A DNA stretch of 59,838 nucleotides, taken from Aeromicrobium sp. Its GTDB lineage: Bacteria > Actinomycetota > Actinomycetes > Propionibacteriales > Nocardioidaceae. Position 1 is the stretch's first letter, and each line of letters starts with the position of its first letter. The notes under the pieces were generated by a model. The model worked only from the letters and a program-made list of their open reading frames with translations. It was not told the origin of the DNA and did not search any database. The stretch is from NCBI GenBank assembly GCA_023257515.1, contig JALRCA010000243.1:1-59838 (forward strand), read 5' to 3'. Position numbers and translations under genes: made by a program. Of the stretch, positions 7,896 to 15,335 are shown piece by piece.

Positions 7896-9386
7896 GAAAG
7901 AGACGCCGAGCAGCACGAGCGCACCGAGGCGGCAGGCATGGCCGTGGGGGTGTACGCCCGCATCAGCAGGGACGACACGGGCGACGCGCTCGGAGTCGCA
8001 CGTCAGATCGAGGACTGCGAGGCCCTGGCCGCGCGCAATGGCTGGCAGGTGCGCGAGCACTACGTGGACAACGACGTCAGCGCGTCCAAGGCCGTGCCAC
8101 GCCCTGAGTACCAGCGCCTCCTGGCCGACCTACAGCGCGGCGTCATCAGCGGACTGGTGGTCTATGACCTCGACCGACTCACCCGCAAGCCTGCCGAACT
8201 AGAGCACATCATCGAGTTGGCCGACGCCCACCGGTTCACGCTCGCGAACGTCTCGGGCGACGTCGACCTCATCACCAGCAACGGGCGGATGCTGGCCCGC
8301 ATCAAGGGCGCGGTGGCTCGCCAGGAAGCGGACCGCATCGGCGAGCGCGTCAAGCGCCAGAAGCACCAGCGCGCCCAGCGCGGGGAGTACCAGGGCGGGC
8401 GCTATCGGCTCTACGGGTACACCCGCGACATGGACGTCATCGAGGCTGAGGCCGAGGTGGTCCGCGAGGCGTTCGCCCGTAGGGCGGCGGGGGAGTCGAC
8501 GCGCTCGATTGCTGCCGACCTGGCGGCGCGCGGCCTGACCACGGTCACCGGCGGCCCGTTCAAGGCGTCGAGCGTCGACCACCTGCTACGCAAGGCCGCC
8601 TATGCCGGACTGCGCGAGTATCGCGGCGAGGTCGTGGGGCGGGGGCGGTGGGCCGCCATCGTGACCGAGGACGACCTGGCGGCGTGCCGGGAGGCGATGC
8701 GGGTCAGCGCACAGCGCGAGGGCCACAACGAACGCAGGCACCTGCTCAGCGGCCTCCTGCGCTGCGGTGTGGTGCTCGACGAGGCCCAGGAGGGGCGGGC
8801 ATGCCGCGCGCCGCTGTCTGGTTCTCACCGGGCCATCAACGGCGGCGAGAAGCGCACCCGCTACGCCTGTGCGGCAGGAGGTCACAGCCTGTCGACCTAC
8901 GCCGAGTGGGTCGAGACGCTGGTCGTCGGCTACGTCCTCGACCAGCACGCGCGCAGGCTCGACCAGCCCGCGGACGCCGACGCCGTCAAGGCCGCGCGCG
9001 AGGTCGAGGACGCCCTGGCCGACATCGAGTCGCTGTGGGCCCGCTACCGAGCCGGGGAGGTCCCTGACGCCCGCTTCGAGCGGATGCTGGACGCCAAGGA
9101 GGCCCGGCTGCGCCGAGTCGAGCAGCAGGCCCCGCGTCGCCGCCGGTTCGACCACCTCCTCGCGCAACGGCAGTGGTCTGACCTCAATCTCGGCGAGCGG
9201 CGCGGGCTCGTGGCTCAGTACGTCGACTCCGTGACGCTGCTCCCAGGCCGGGGGGAGCACCACACCCGCCTGCGCATCCACGGCACGGACGGCACGACCA
9301 CGGTGCCCACGAGCACGTCAGGGACCGTGGCGGGGGCGCCGGTCGCCAACGAGCAACTGGTGCGCATGGCCCTGGGCAGGGCGTGA
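7890..9386 (+). CDS. Large serine recombinase (integrase)
   Basis: 498 aa. The catalytic domain holds VYARISRDDTG with nucleophile Ser26 and the DRLTR motif (VVYDLDRLTRKPAELE) at about residue 95. A recombinase domain follows (GRYRLYGYTRDMDVIEAEAE; about residues 165-280), then a zinc-ribbon-like segment (LLSGLLRCGVVLDE...CRAPL...RYACAAGG) with three Cys and one His, then a coiled-coil region near 370-420. It catalyses site-specific integration/excision between attP and the acyl-CoA synthetase attB. The gene starts 20 bp from attL with no clear ribosome site, so its own promoter is probably not next to it in the integrated state. A perfect 16-bp hairpin follows the stop. Confidence 0.95.
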   Translation: MTERDAEQHERTEAAGMAVGVYARISRDDTGDALGVARQIEDCEALAARNGWQVREHYVDNDVSASKAVPRPEYQRLLADLQRGVISGLVVYDLDRLTRKPAELEHIIELADAHRFTLANVSGDVDLITSNGRMLARIKGAVARQEADRIGERVKRQKHQRAQRGEYQGGRYRLYGYTRDMDVIEAEAEVVREAFARRAAGESTRSIAADLAARGLTTVTGGPFKASSVDHLLRKAAYAGLREYRGEVVGRGRWAAIVTEDDLAACREAMRVSAQREGHNERRHLLSGLLRCGVVLDEAQEGRACRAPLSGSHRAINGGEKRTRYACAAGGHSLSTYAEWVETLVVGYVLDQHARRLDQPADADAVKAAREVEDALADIESLWARYRAGEVPDARFERMLDAKEARLRRVEQQAPRRRRFDHLLAQRQWSDLNLGERRGLVAQYVDSVTLLPGRGEHHTRLRIHGTDGTTTVPTSTSGTVAGAPVANEQLVRMALGRA

Positions 9387-9388
9387 GT

Positions 9389-9427
9389 GTCAAGTCCCCG
9401 TCTCGATCGAAGAGACGGGGACTTGAC
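9389..9427. terminator. Perfect 16-bp hairpin after the integrase gene
   Basis: Arms 9389-9404 (GTCAAGTCCCCGTCTC) and 9412-9427 are perfectly complementary with a 7-nt loop. It begins 2 bp after the integrase stop codon. There is no U-tract, as usual for high-GC Actinobacteria. It probably separates integrase transcription from the downstream operon. Confidence 0.8.
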
Positions 9428-9535
9428 AAGGATGCGCAGCCGTGCATTCAAGTTCTGCTATCCTGCTACTGACGGAACGGGCGGCTAGAGTCGCCCCAGC
9501 CGGGCAAGCGCCCGCACCGCACTGACCAGTCGGTC

Positions 9536-9560
9536 TGTCACTTGGCGAGACGCCGTGACA
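9536..9560. promoter_or_regulatory. Inverted repeat upstream of the xis-like gene
   Basis: TGTCAC (9536-9541) pairs with GTGACA (9555-9560), with an inner GGCG/CGCC pair. It lies 29 bp before the start of the Xis-like gene, at the expected place of a promoter or operator for the element's main operon. A hairpin in the leader is equally possible. Confidence 0.4.
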
Positions 9561-9589
9561 TCCCCTTCCGACTGGTTAGGAGCACCATC

Positions 9590-9793
9590 GTGCCGAACCC
9601 CCCAGCGCCATCCGAGCGCTATCTCTCTCCCGCCGAAGTGGCCGAAATGCTTGGCCTCACGACGCGCAGTGTCTACACCCACGTGGCCGAGGGCCGACTA
9701 CCTGCCTCTCGCCTCTCGCGCAAAATGCTGCGCATCGCCGAGTCGGACGTGCACGCGTTCGTGGCCGCGCGCCGCATCGGGGCGACGGCATGA
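9590..9793 (+). CDS. Excisionase/AlpA-like helix-turn-helix protein
   Basis: 67 aa. The sequence SPAEVAEMLGLTTRSVYTHV followed by AEGRLPASRLSRKMLRIAES is a winged HTH of the MerR/excisionase (HTH_17) type covering the whole protein. It should bind DNA as a recombination directionality factor or as the operon regulator. The GTG start is chosen because AGGAG lies 7 bp upstream; an earlier in-frame start would run through the inverted repeat. Its stop overlaps the next gene's ATG by 4 bp. Confidence 0.85.
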   Translation: MPNPPAPSERYLSPAEVAEMLGLTTRSVYTHVAEGRLPASRLSRKMLRIAESDVHAFVAARRIGATA

Positions 9794-10008
9794 CCGCCGC
9801 CGACGTCCGCTACGGCCCGCACGCACGCCGCACGAACCGCACGCCGATCAGCCTCGCCGAGGCTGCCCGTCGGCTCGACACGGGCGTGGACGGCGTCTGG
9901 GCGCTCATCGCGGCGGGCCAGATCCCGCGGCACAGCGTCATCACCTGGAACGGCGTCCTCAGCCTGCCGCCCCGTTACGTCCAGCGCCTCGTCGAGGCCG
10001 CTCGATGA
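9790..10008 (+). CDS. Small hypothetical protein, possible second HTH
   Basis: 72 aa in an ATGA overlap with the Xis-like gene. TPISLAEAARRLDTGVDGVW then ALIAAGQIPRHSVITWNG has the spacing of a degenerate HTH_17 (helix, turn, helix, wing), so it may be a DNA-binding partner of the preceding protein. No known family is recognised. It belongs to the element's plus-strand operon. Confidence 0.6.
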   Translation: MTAADVRYGPHARRTNRTPISLAEAARRLDTGVDGVWALIAAGQIPRHSVITWNGVLSLPPRYVQRLVEAAR

Positions 10009-10101
10009 CGCGCAGCGACGGCGCCGAGAACCACCTCAGCGCCGCCACCCGTTCTACCTACACCCAGCCGTCTGACCACCGGCACCACACCGGAGGTCAC
10101 C

Positions 10102-10425
10102 GTGACGAGTACGCGCACGCCATCGTCGGCATCTACGCCGATTCTAGCCGCCTCGACCCTTGGCGACGCGGTCCGCGAGGCGGAAGCCGCAGTCACCGCG
10201 GAGCGCTGGCACGGCTGCGCGTGCTGGGACTCCCCACGGCTCGACCGGTGCTCGTCAGCGGAGCACGCCGTGCTCTGGACGAGGGCCAGGCTCGCCCGGC
10301 TCGAATCGGTGCGGCACATCGCCGAGGTGGTCCGCGAGGCGCTGCCGACGCTCCGGCCGGACGACGTCGCGCGCCTCGTCGAGATGAGCACGCCGCCGCC
10401 GTTCCCGGGGGTGCGCGATGAGTGA
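10102..10425 (+). CDS. Hypothetical protein of the integrated element
   Basis: 107 aa. GGAGG at 10092-10096 sits at ideal distance from the GTG at 10102. The C-terminal half is helical (RLESVRHIAEVVREALPTLR, PDDVARLVEMS); the middle has a Cys-containing WHGCACWDS. No family recognised. It overlaps the next ORF by 8 bp (ATG at 10418). A competing frame from ATG 10005 exists but has poorer composition. Confidence 0.55.
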   Translation: MTSTRTPSSASTPILAASTLGDAVREAEAAVTAERWHGCACWDSPRLDRCSSAEHAVLWTRARLARLESVRHIAEVVREALPTLRPDDVARLVEMSTPPPFPGVRDE

Positions 10426-10729
10426 GACCTGGGACGACTTCCTGGCCCGCACGGGCGCCGTGCTCTATCGAGGTCGCACCGAGGCCGAAGTGCTGGCTGA
10501 GCGGAACGACCCGTGTCTGCTCGACGTGACGGACGCCGAGCCGACAGACGCCGCGAGCCTTCGCGCCGACATCGAGCGCGAGCAGCAGGTGGCACGAGAG
10601 CGGATCGACGCGTTCTACCGCACCGCCGCGGGACGGGACCTCCTGCTCGACCTCGCCGACCGGTACGACCGCGCCGGGGATGCCGAAGCGCTCGCCGAGG
10701 TCGTCGCCCGACTTGGGGAGGCCCAGTGA
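10418..10729 (+). CDS. Hypothetical protein of the integrated element
   Basis: 103 aa, acidic and predicted helical (SLRADIEREQQVARERIDAF, LLDLADRYDRAGDAEALAEV). It begins inside the end of the preceding gene and its own stop overlaps the GTG of the ATPase gene (GTGA), so it is translationally coupled to both. No domain is recognised. The position just ahead of a RecA-like ATPase suggests a replication or regulation accessory role, which is inference only. Confidence 0.6.
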   Translation: MSETWDDFLARTGAVLYRGRTEAEVLAERNDPCLLDVTDAEPTDAASLRADIEREQQVARERIDAFYRTAAGRDLLLDLADRYDRAGDAEALAEVVARLGEAQ

Positions 10730-11814
10730 CCACGCCCAGCCTTGAGGAGTTGCGTACCCGCCTCGCCGTGCTGCGCGCAGCGCACGAGGCCGAGCGTGCC
10801 GCCGAGGCCCAGGCCGCTGCCCGGCGCACGGAGCGACAGCGTCAGGCCCAGGTGGCCGCACGCTACCTGGGAGCGCAGATCCCGCTGCCTGTGCCGCCGT
10901 CCGTGGACTGGTCGAGCGAGTGGGACAAGGCTCCCGAGGAGACGGAGTGGCTGGCCGAGCCGCTGGTGCCTGCTCGGCGCTCAGTCTCGATCTACTCGGC
11001 GCCGAAGGTCGGCAAGTCGCTGATCCTCCAGGACATCGCGGCGTCGCTGGCAGCCGGGCGCGGCGTTCTGGGAGGACCAGCCCGCGCGCCCCTGTCGGTC
11101 CTGTACGTCGACCTGGAGAACTCGCTGCATGACGACGTGATCCCCCGACTCAAGGCGATGGGACACGAGCCCGCCGACCTGGAGCGCCTGCACTACCTGT
11201 CGTTCCCAGACCTCGCCGCGCTCGACTCCCCGGCGGGCGGCGAGCAGATCATGCGCGCGGTCGCGACGTACGACGCCGATCTGGTCGTGGTCGACACGAT
11301 GAGCCGCACGCACGACGGCGAGGAGAACAGCAACGACACGTCGCTGGCCTGGCACCGCTACACCGGCGCCCGGCTCAAGGCGGCGGGCGTGGCCCTCGTG
11401 CGGCTCGACCACTCCGGCCACGAAGGCAGCCACGCGCGTGGCGCATCGGCCAAGGCTGGCGACGTGGACGCGATCTGGTCCCTGACGAAGGTCGACGACA
11501 CCCACGTGCGGCTGAAGTGTGACGACGCCCGGTTCGTGTTCGCCGAGAACGACCTCACGCTGGAGCGCGTCGCCGAGCCTCACCTGCACCACAAGGTCGT
11601 GCCCAGGCCGTCGTCCCACGTCATTGCCGCGACGAAGGAGACCGAGCGCGTCGAGGCGCTGGACGCCTCAGACCTCGACCCGGCCACGGCCTCGATGCGC
11701 GACGCCAAGGCCCACCTACGAGAGGTCGGCCTGCGCGGGAAGGACGAGCACTTGCAGACCGCGATCCGGGTGTGGAGGCAGCGCCACGGACACGCCGACG
11801 AGGACCAGTCGTGA
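10726..11814 (+). CDS. RecA/RepA-like AAA ATPase of the integrated element
   Basis: 362 aa. A helical N-terminus (residues 5-50) precedes the ATPase core. The Walker A SAPKVGKS lies at about residues 91-98; LSVLYVDLENS is the following strand; the Walker B LVVVDTMSR is near residue 190, followed by VALVRLDHSGHEGSHARGAS. This is the hexameric RepA/DnaB-like or RecA-like family used by plasmids and phages as a replicative helicase or loader. A short C-terminal domain (residues 300-360) is HTH-like (ASMRDAKAHLREVGLRGKDE). It probably drives replication of the excised element. A structured 324-bp non-coding region follows. Confidence 0.85.
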   Translation: MTTPSLEELRTRLAVLRAAHEAERAAEAQAAARRTERQRQAQVAARYLGAQIPLPVPPSVDWSSEWDKAPEETEWLAEPLVPARRSVSIYSAPKVGKSLILQDIAASLAAGRGVLGGPARAPLSVLYVDLENSLHDDVIPRLKAMGHEPADLERLHYLSFPDLAALDSPAGGEQIMRAVATYDADLVVVDTMSRTHDGEENSNDTSLAWHRYTGARLKAAGVALVRLDHSGHEGSHARGASAKAGDVDAIWSLTKVDDTHVRLKCDDARFVFAENDLTLERVAEPHLHHKVVPRPSSHVIAATKETERVEALDASDLDPATASMRDAKAHLREVGLRGKDEHLQTAIRVWRQRHGHADEDQS

Positions 11815-12138
11815 GCCGCCGGAGCGTATCCCGAGAGGCCCAGATCGGCTACACGTCCGGGATTCACGATTTCGGCTGGCGTTCCAGGCCATCCGGCAGG
11901 TGTATCCCCCGTATCGGGGGGAGCGCTAGCGACCCCCGAGGGGACACGCCGTCGGTGGCGCCACGGGGATTCGAATCCTCAGCGAATCCCCCCTGTGGTC
12001 CTCCCCTAGAAGCACCACCCCCCCCAGAACTCACGAGCAGATCGGAGCACCGAGCGCGGCAGCAGGTCGCGCACATGGCTAGCCCACGCAGCCGAGGACC
12101 AGCCCTCTGGCCCTCACCCACTACCGAAGGAGCACACC
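11815..12138. other. Structured intergenic region of the element (possible origin, packaging site or ncRNA)
   Basis: 324 bp with no convincing gene, between the ATPase and the coiled-coil gene. It holds a short hairpin CCCCCG-TAT-CGGGGG (11906-11920), the palindromic AGCGCTAGCG nearby with flanking GGGGG/CCCCC, a 9-bp perfect stem GGGGATTCG/CGAATCCCC (11965-11973 with 11983-11991) extended by CCAC/GTGG, and C-runs further on. A replication origin next to the replication ATPase, a terminase-recognised pac/cos site, or a structured RNA are all possible. GAAGGAG at 12125-12132 is the ribosome site for the next gene. Confidence 0.45.
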
Positions 12139-13152
12139 GTGCCCGAGCCCCAGCAGAACGACACCACCAGCACCGAGGTGCTGCCCACCCTGACCGTCGT
12201 CGAGGACGGCGCGCAGTCGACCCCCAGGGCGAGGCCCACCGACGGATTCGCCGACCTCGGCCTCAGCGGCAGCCCGCACGACTACGAGACGCCCAAGGCG
12301 CCGTGGGTCCCGCTCGGCGAGCGCCCGAAGCGCGCGCCCCGTCCCGGCCTGACCGCCGCGTCGCCGCTGCTCGAAGCGGTCGAGGACTGGCACAGCGCGT
12401 TCGAGTCCGAGGCCATCGCGCAGGCCGACGCCGACCTGCGCGGCGCCGTCGAGGCCGCGAACGACGCCGCCGGGCGCCTCAAGTTGGCCGACCGCGAGCA
12501 GCGCGACGAGCCGGGCCAGCGCGCCGCGGCCATCTCGGCGGGCCGGGAGGCTGCCCCCGCGACTGACTGGACGGTCGAGCGCGCGCTGCGCGGCAAGGCC
12601 TGGAACGAGACGTACGCCGCCGCCCAGGCTGCGCAGCGCGAGTACGTGCGCATCGTGCAGGAGGAGGCCCACCGCCTCATCGGCAAGGTTCGTGAGTCCG
12701 CGGCGGTCGAGCGCGCCAAGGCTGAGAAGGCGCTCGAGAAGGCTCGAGGCCAGGTGGCCCGCGCGGTGCTCGCGTCCGAGGCGATCAATCGATACGCGAA
12801 GAAGGTCGGCGCCCTGAAGCGTGATGGCCTGTGGCGCACGAAGGACGCCGGAGCCCTCGGGGCGGTCCTGCCGTCGCTTGACCAGGCGCTCGACCTGCTG
12901 AGGACGATCGACCGCGACCCGGTGCTGAACGGCGACCTGCTCGACGACCCGAAGCCTGCTCAGGTGCCCGAGGTCACCCGCGATGCCCTGTGGGCCTCCC
13001 GTCGCCAGTCCGACCTCGGGAAGCTCGAAGCGATCGAGACCTACGAGGAGCGCACCGAGGGCGTCAAGCGCCTCTCGCACCGCAGCCCCGCGCAGTCGCG
13101 GTACGCCCCGCAGGACGTCGCCGCTCGGCTGCGTGAAGGCCTCCTGCCGTGA
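12139..13152 (+). CDS. Coiled-coil hypothetical protein of the integrated element
   Basis: 337 aa from GTG with GAAGGAG upstream. Residues 1-70 are low-complexity and Pro/Thr-rich; residues 85-250 are long Ala/Glu/Arg helices (AAQAAQREYVRIVQEEAHRL, ERAKAEKALEKARGQVARAV) typical of coiled coils. There is no transmembrane segment or enzymatic motif. It may be a structural, scaffold-interfering or DNA-binding protein of the element; no family is recognised. Confidence 0.65.
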   Translation: MPEPQQNDTTSTEVLPTLTVVEDGAQSTPRARPTDGFADLGLSGSPHDYETPKAPWVPLGERPKRAPRPGLTAASPLLEAVEDWHSAFESEAIAQADADLRGAVEAANDAAGRLKLADREQRDEPGQRAAAISAGREAAPATDWTVERALRGKAWNETYAAAQAAQREYVRIVQEEAHRLIGKVRESAAVERAKAEKALEKARGQVARAVLASEAINRYAKKVGALKRDGLWRTKDAGALGAVLPSLDQALDLLRTIDRDPVLNGDLLDDPKPAQVPEVTRDALWASRRQSDLGKLEAIETYEERTEGVKRLSHRSPAQSRYAPQDVAARLREGLLP

Positions 13153-13206
13153 CCTAGAGCCACGCAGGCAGCGGCCCGGGCCGGAGTGACGCCCGGCAGC
13201 CTGCGG

Positions 13207-13238
13207 CCAGCACGGCGGCGTCTCCTACGCCGTGCTGG
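13207..13238. terminator. 11-bp perfect hairpin
   Basis: CCAGCACGGCG (13207-13217) pairs with CGCCGTGCTGG (13228-13238), 10-nt loop. It lies 55 bp after the coiled-coil gene and ahead of the next ribosome site (AAGGAG, 13270-13275), so it may end or attenuate the upstream transcript. Confidence 0.65.
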
Positions 13239-13282
13239 TTCGGGCCGCCCCCGAATCCCCCGACAATCGAAGGAGCCACATC

Positions 13283-13639
13283 GTGGCCAGCAGATGGGAC
13301 AGCGCGAAGCGCCCCCGAGTCTCGACGTACACCCCCACGCCCATCCCGCAGCACCTCGCGGCGCCGATCATCTCCGACTTCGTGAACCGAGACGAGGCCC
13401 AGCACCACGGCTGGCCCTCTCCCGCCGAGGTGGACGTGCAGACCTGGCGCGACATCCGCCACCCGCTCGTCCGACTCGCGAGGAAGCGCCACGCCGCCGC
13501 CGTGCTGAAGTGGCGCGCGCAGATACAGCGCGATGCCCAGTACCCCGACGACGAGGCCCTGAACCGGCGGCTCGGCTCGTCGGCCATCTGGCCGCGTCTC
13601 GACCGTGAGGCCCACCAGCGGCACGAGGTCGTGGCATGA
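13283..13639 (+). CDS. Hypothetical protein of the integrated element
   Basis: 118 aa from a GTG with AAGGAG 7 bp upstream. It is basic and Trp-containing (WPSPAEVDVQTWRDIRHPLV, RKRHAAAVLKWRAQIQRDAQ), without hydrophobic segments. It overlaps the small-terminase start by 4 bp (ATGA), so the two are coupled and this protein may act in packaging. No family recognised. Confidence 0.6.
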   Translation: MASRWDSAKRPRVSTYTPTPIPQHLAAPIISDFVNRDEAQHHGWPSPAEVDVQTWRDIRHPLVRLARKRHAAAVLKWRAQIQRDAQYPDDEALNRRLGSSAIWPRLDREAHQRHEVVA

Positions 13640-14022
13640 GCGCCTCGCCGAGGCCCAGGGCGCCCCGCGGGCTCGGGCGCAGTGGCAAGCGCCTGTGGTC
13701 CTCGATCGTCGAGCAGTTCGACCTCGCCACGCACGAGCAGATCCTGCTCGCCGAGTTGTGCCGCGTGGCGGACCGGCTGGACCTCATCGCCGACGCCATG
13801 AAGGACGCGCCGCTGACCGTGGTGAACACCAAGGGTGACGAGGTCGCGCAGCCGCTGCTCGTCGAGGCCCGCCAGCAGGGCATCGTCTACGCGCGACTCA
13901 TGGCCGCGCTGCGCCTGCCCGACGACGCCGTGGACGCCGAGGGCGACGGCGAGCAGGTGTCGAGGCCACAGCGTCGCGGCGGCGCACGAGGCGTTTACGG
14001 GATCCGTGGAGTCGTCCAGTGA
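13636..14022 (+). CDS. Phage terminase small subunit, P27-family-like
   Basis: 128 aa. The order GLGRSGKRLWSSIVEQFDL, then THEQILLAELCRVADRLDLI, then VEARQQGIVYARLMAALRLP follows the P27-type small terminase pattern (basic N-terminus, helical DNA-binding domain, acid/Arg helix ending in ALRLPD). Small terminases recognise the packaging site and recruit the large subunit. No large subunit is encoded in the element, as in phage satellites that redirect a helper phage's packaging motor. Its last bases overlap the next ATG-less ORF (AGTGAGG), implying coupling. Confidence 0.75.
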   Translation: MSASPRPRAPRGLGRSGKRLWSSIVEQFDLATHEQILLAELCRVADRLDLIADAMKDAPLTVVNTKGDEVAQPLLVEARQQGIVYARLMAALRLPDDAVDAEGDGEQVSRPQRRGGARGVYGIRGVVQ

Positions 14023-14270
14023 GGCGCCGCGCGGCCGCAGCGCGACCGCTCACCGAGGCCGAGCCGCCGCCCCAGCACCTCGTCGACCCCACGGTGGACT
14101 ACTGGTGCCCCGAGCACCTGCGAGGCACGGAGAGCGCCAGGCAGGCTGCACAGGACGCCTGGCAGGCCGCCTACGACGCCTGGGGGCCCTCGATCGAGGG
14201 CCAGATGCTCCCTCGCGAGTACGTGACGTGGGCTCGTCGCGCGTCGGTCGGCGCGATCATCGTGCGCTGA
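14019..14270 (+). CDS. Hypothetical protein, last gene of the element
   Basis: 83 aa, GTG start overlapping the terminase stop (GTGA). It contains DYWCPEHLRGTESARQAAQD and a Trp-rich helix (AWQAAYDAWGPSIEGQMLPR). The single Cys-Pro-x-His motif is too little for a zinc site. No family known. A strong hairpin starts 12 bp after the stop. Confidence 0.55.
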   Translation: MRRRAAAARPLTEAEPPPQHLVDPTVDYWCPEHLRGTESARQAAQDAWQAAYDAWGPSIEGQMLPREYVTWARRASVGAIIVR

Positions 14271-14281
14271 GCCTGGACCCC

Positions 14282-14326
14282 GAGCGCCCTGGGATTGCTG
14301 AGATTTCTTCGGCACCCGGGGCGCTC
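14282..14326. terminator. Terminator hairpin at the end of the element operon
   Basis: GAGCGCCCTGGG (14282-14293) pairs with CCCGGGGCGCTC (14315-14326), 12 bp with one G.U. It follows the last gene of the element by 12 bp. The 155 bp from here to attR hold no gene; in the circular form they would lie directly upstream of the integrase. Confidence 0.75.
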
Positions 14327-14479
14327 TCATGCGTTCCGTGAGGCCCAGAATCAGGGCGTGGGGTCGCCGGGACCCGGGACGGTTCAGGTCGCGGTGCTGC
14401 TCGCTCGCTATGCGATACGGTCCCCTGCGTTTCACGAGGCCGGGGGACCCTCCCCCCGTCTATTACGGTGCGTTGCTAT

Positions 14480-15175
14480 CTAGTGGTAGAAGGGCACGGG
14501 GATGCAGATGCGGTCGTCCTGCGTGTAGTCGATGAGCTCGCCCACGAAGTACCCGTTGTTCAGGATGTTGCGGTGCGAGAGCGTCGCGCCCTTGGGGAAC
14601 CCGGTCGTGCCCGACGTGTACTGGATGTTGATCGGGTCGGTCGGCTCGAGACCGGCCTCGATCGCGGCCAGGTCCGTGTCGTCGTCGCGGCCGGCGGCCA
14701 CGAGCTCGTCCCACGACGCCTCGCCGATCAGCACCACGTCCTGCAGCGTCGGGTTGTCGGGACGGACCTCGTCGATCATGTCGGCGAACGACGAGCCCTT
14801 GAAGTCGCGGACGGCCACGATCGTGCGCATGCCGGACTGCCGGACGACATAGCCGAGCTCGTGCGCGCGATAGGCCGGGTTGACGTTGACGAGGATCGCG
14901 CCGAGCCGCGCCGTCGCGTACTGGATGACGGTCCACTCCGCGCAGTTGGGCGCCCAGATGCCGACGCGGTCGCCCTTCGTCACGCCGAGCGTGGCGAGTC
15001 CCCGCGCGACGGTGTCGACGTCGGCGAGCAGCTCGCGGTAGCTCCAGCGGCGACCGGTGGCGCACTCGACGAGCGCCTCGTGGTCGCCCATGCGCTCGAC
15101 GGTCGCGACGAGATCGGCGCCGATCGTGGTCTCCAGCAGGGCGACGTCGGTGTTGCCGGCGGTCGTGCTGTCCAT
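14480..15175 (-). pseudogene. Fatty-acid-CoA ligase (AMP-binding), N-terminal part, split by integration
   Basis: 231 codons ending at PVPFYH followed at once by a TAG that is created at the element junction. It contains GRRWSYRELLADVDTVARGL and the phosphate-binding A3 motif YTSGTTGFPKGATLSHRN near the end. The remainder is at 6947-7869. Start ATG 15175 is preferred to GTG 15181 because AAGGGG lies at proper spacing only for the ATG. On its own this half lacks the adenylate-forming C-terminal domain and should be inactive. Confidence 0.9.
14482..14487. other. attR core (shared AGTGGT)
   Basis: Right copy of the 6-bp identity, inside the TAC-CAC codons of the N-terminal half of the acyl-CoA synthetase. 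Distance to the left copy is 6618 bp. Flanking bases outside the core differ between ends, as expected for attP versus attB half-sites of a serine integrase. Confidence 0.75.
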
Positions 15176-15335
15176 GTCCACCCCTTCGTGCGGGGAACGT
15201 GACCCCCGTCACGCTCCAGCCTGCCACGGGTGACGTTGCTGCTTCGCAGCGCGCCCGCAGCCGATCCGCAGGACCGGGCGGCACCGTGGTGCGCAGAGCC
15301 CGGTCGGGGGACCGGGCGGATCGGGGGATCGAGAG

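Larger units (their letters stand above)
7864..14487 (+). mobile_element. 6.6-kb integrated element with serine integrase, ATPase and small terminase (phage-satellite-like)
   Basis: The boundaries are set by the interrupted acyl-CoA synthetase gene: the sequence AGTGGT occurs at 7864-7869 and 14482-14487, and removing 6618 bp restores an uninterrupted reading frame. The contents run almost all on the plus strand: integrase, Xis-like HTH, small ORFs, RecA-like ATPase, coiled-coil protein, small ORF, P27-type small terminase, small ORF. No large terminase, portal, capsid, tail or lysis genes are present, and no relaxase or conjugation gene. Size, order and a lone terminase small subunit fit a phage-inducible chromosomal-island-like satellite; a degraded prophage or small integrative plasmid are alternatives. 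Confidence 0.85.

Noticed and set aside
10005-10421. Alternative ORF from ATG 10005, coupled to the preceding gene's stop
   Set aside because: Its product is Arg/Gly/His-rich low complexity and overlaps the 107-aa gene that has a GGAGG site and a helical, balanced composition. A short coupled peptide cannot be fully excluded.
11961-11998. tRNA-like T-arm (GGGGATTCGAATCCTC) in the element's non-coding gap
   Set aside because: The palindromic TTCGAA mimics a T-loop on either strand, but no anticodon arm, D-arm or acceptor partner could be found within tRNA distance.
11811-12566. ORF continuing from GTG 11811 through the non-coding gap
   Set aside because: The product is Pro/Arg/Ser-rich, runs into the coiled-coil gene in another frame and has the composition of non-coding GC-rich sequence.
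14295-14535. Short ORFs near the right end of the element
   Set aside because: They run across the attR junction into the acyl-CoA synthetase antisense strand and have no ribosome sites or coherent composition.
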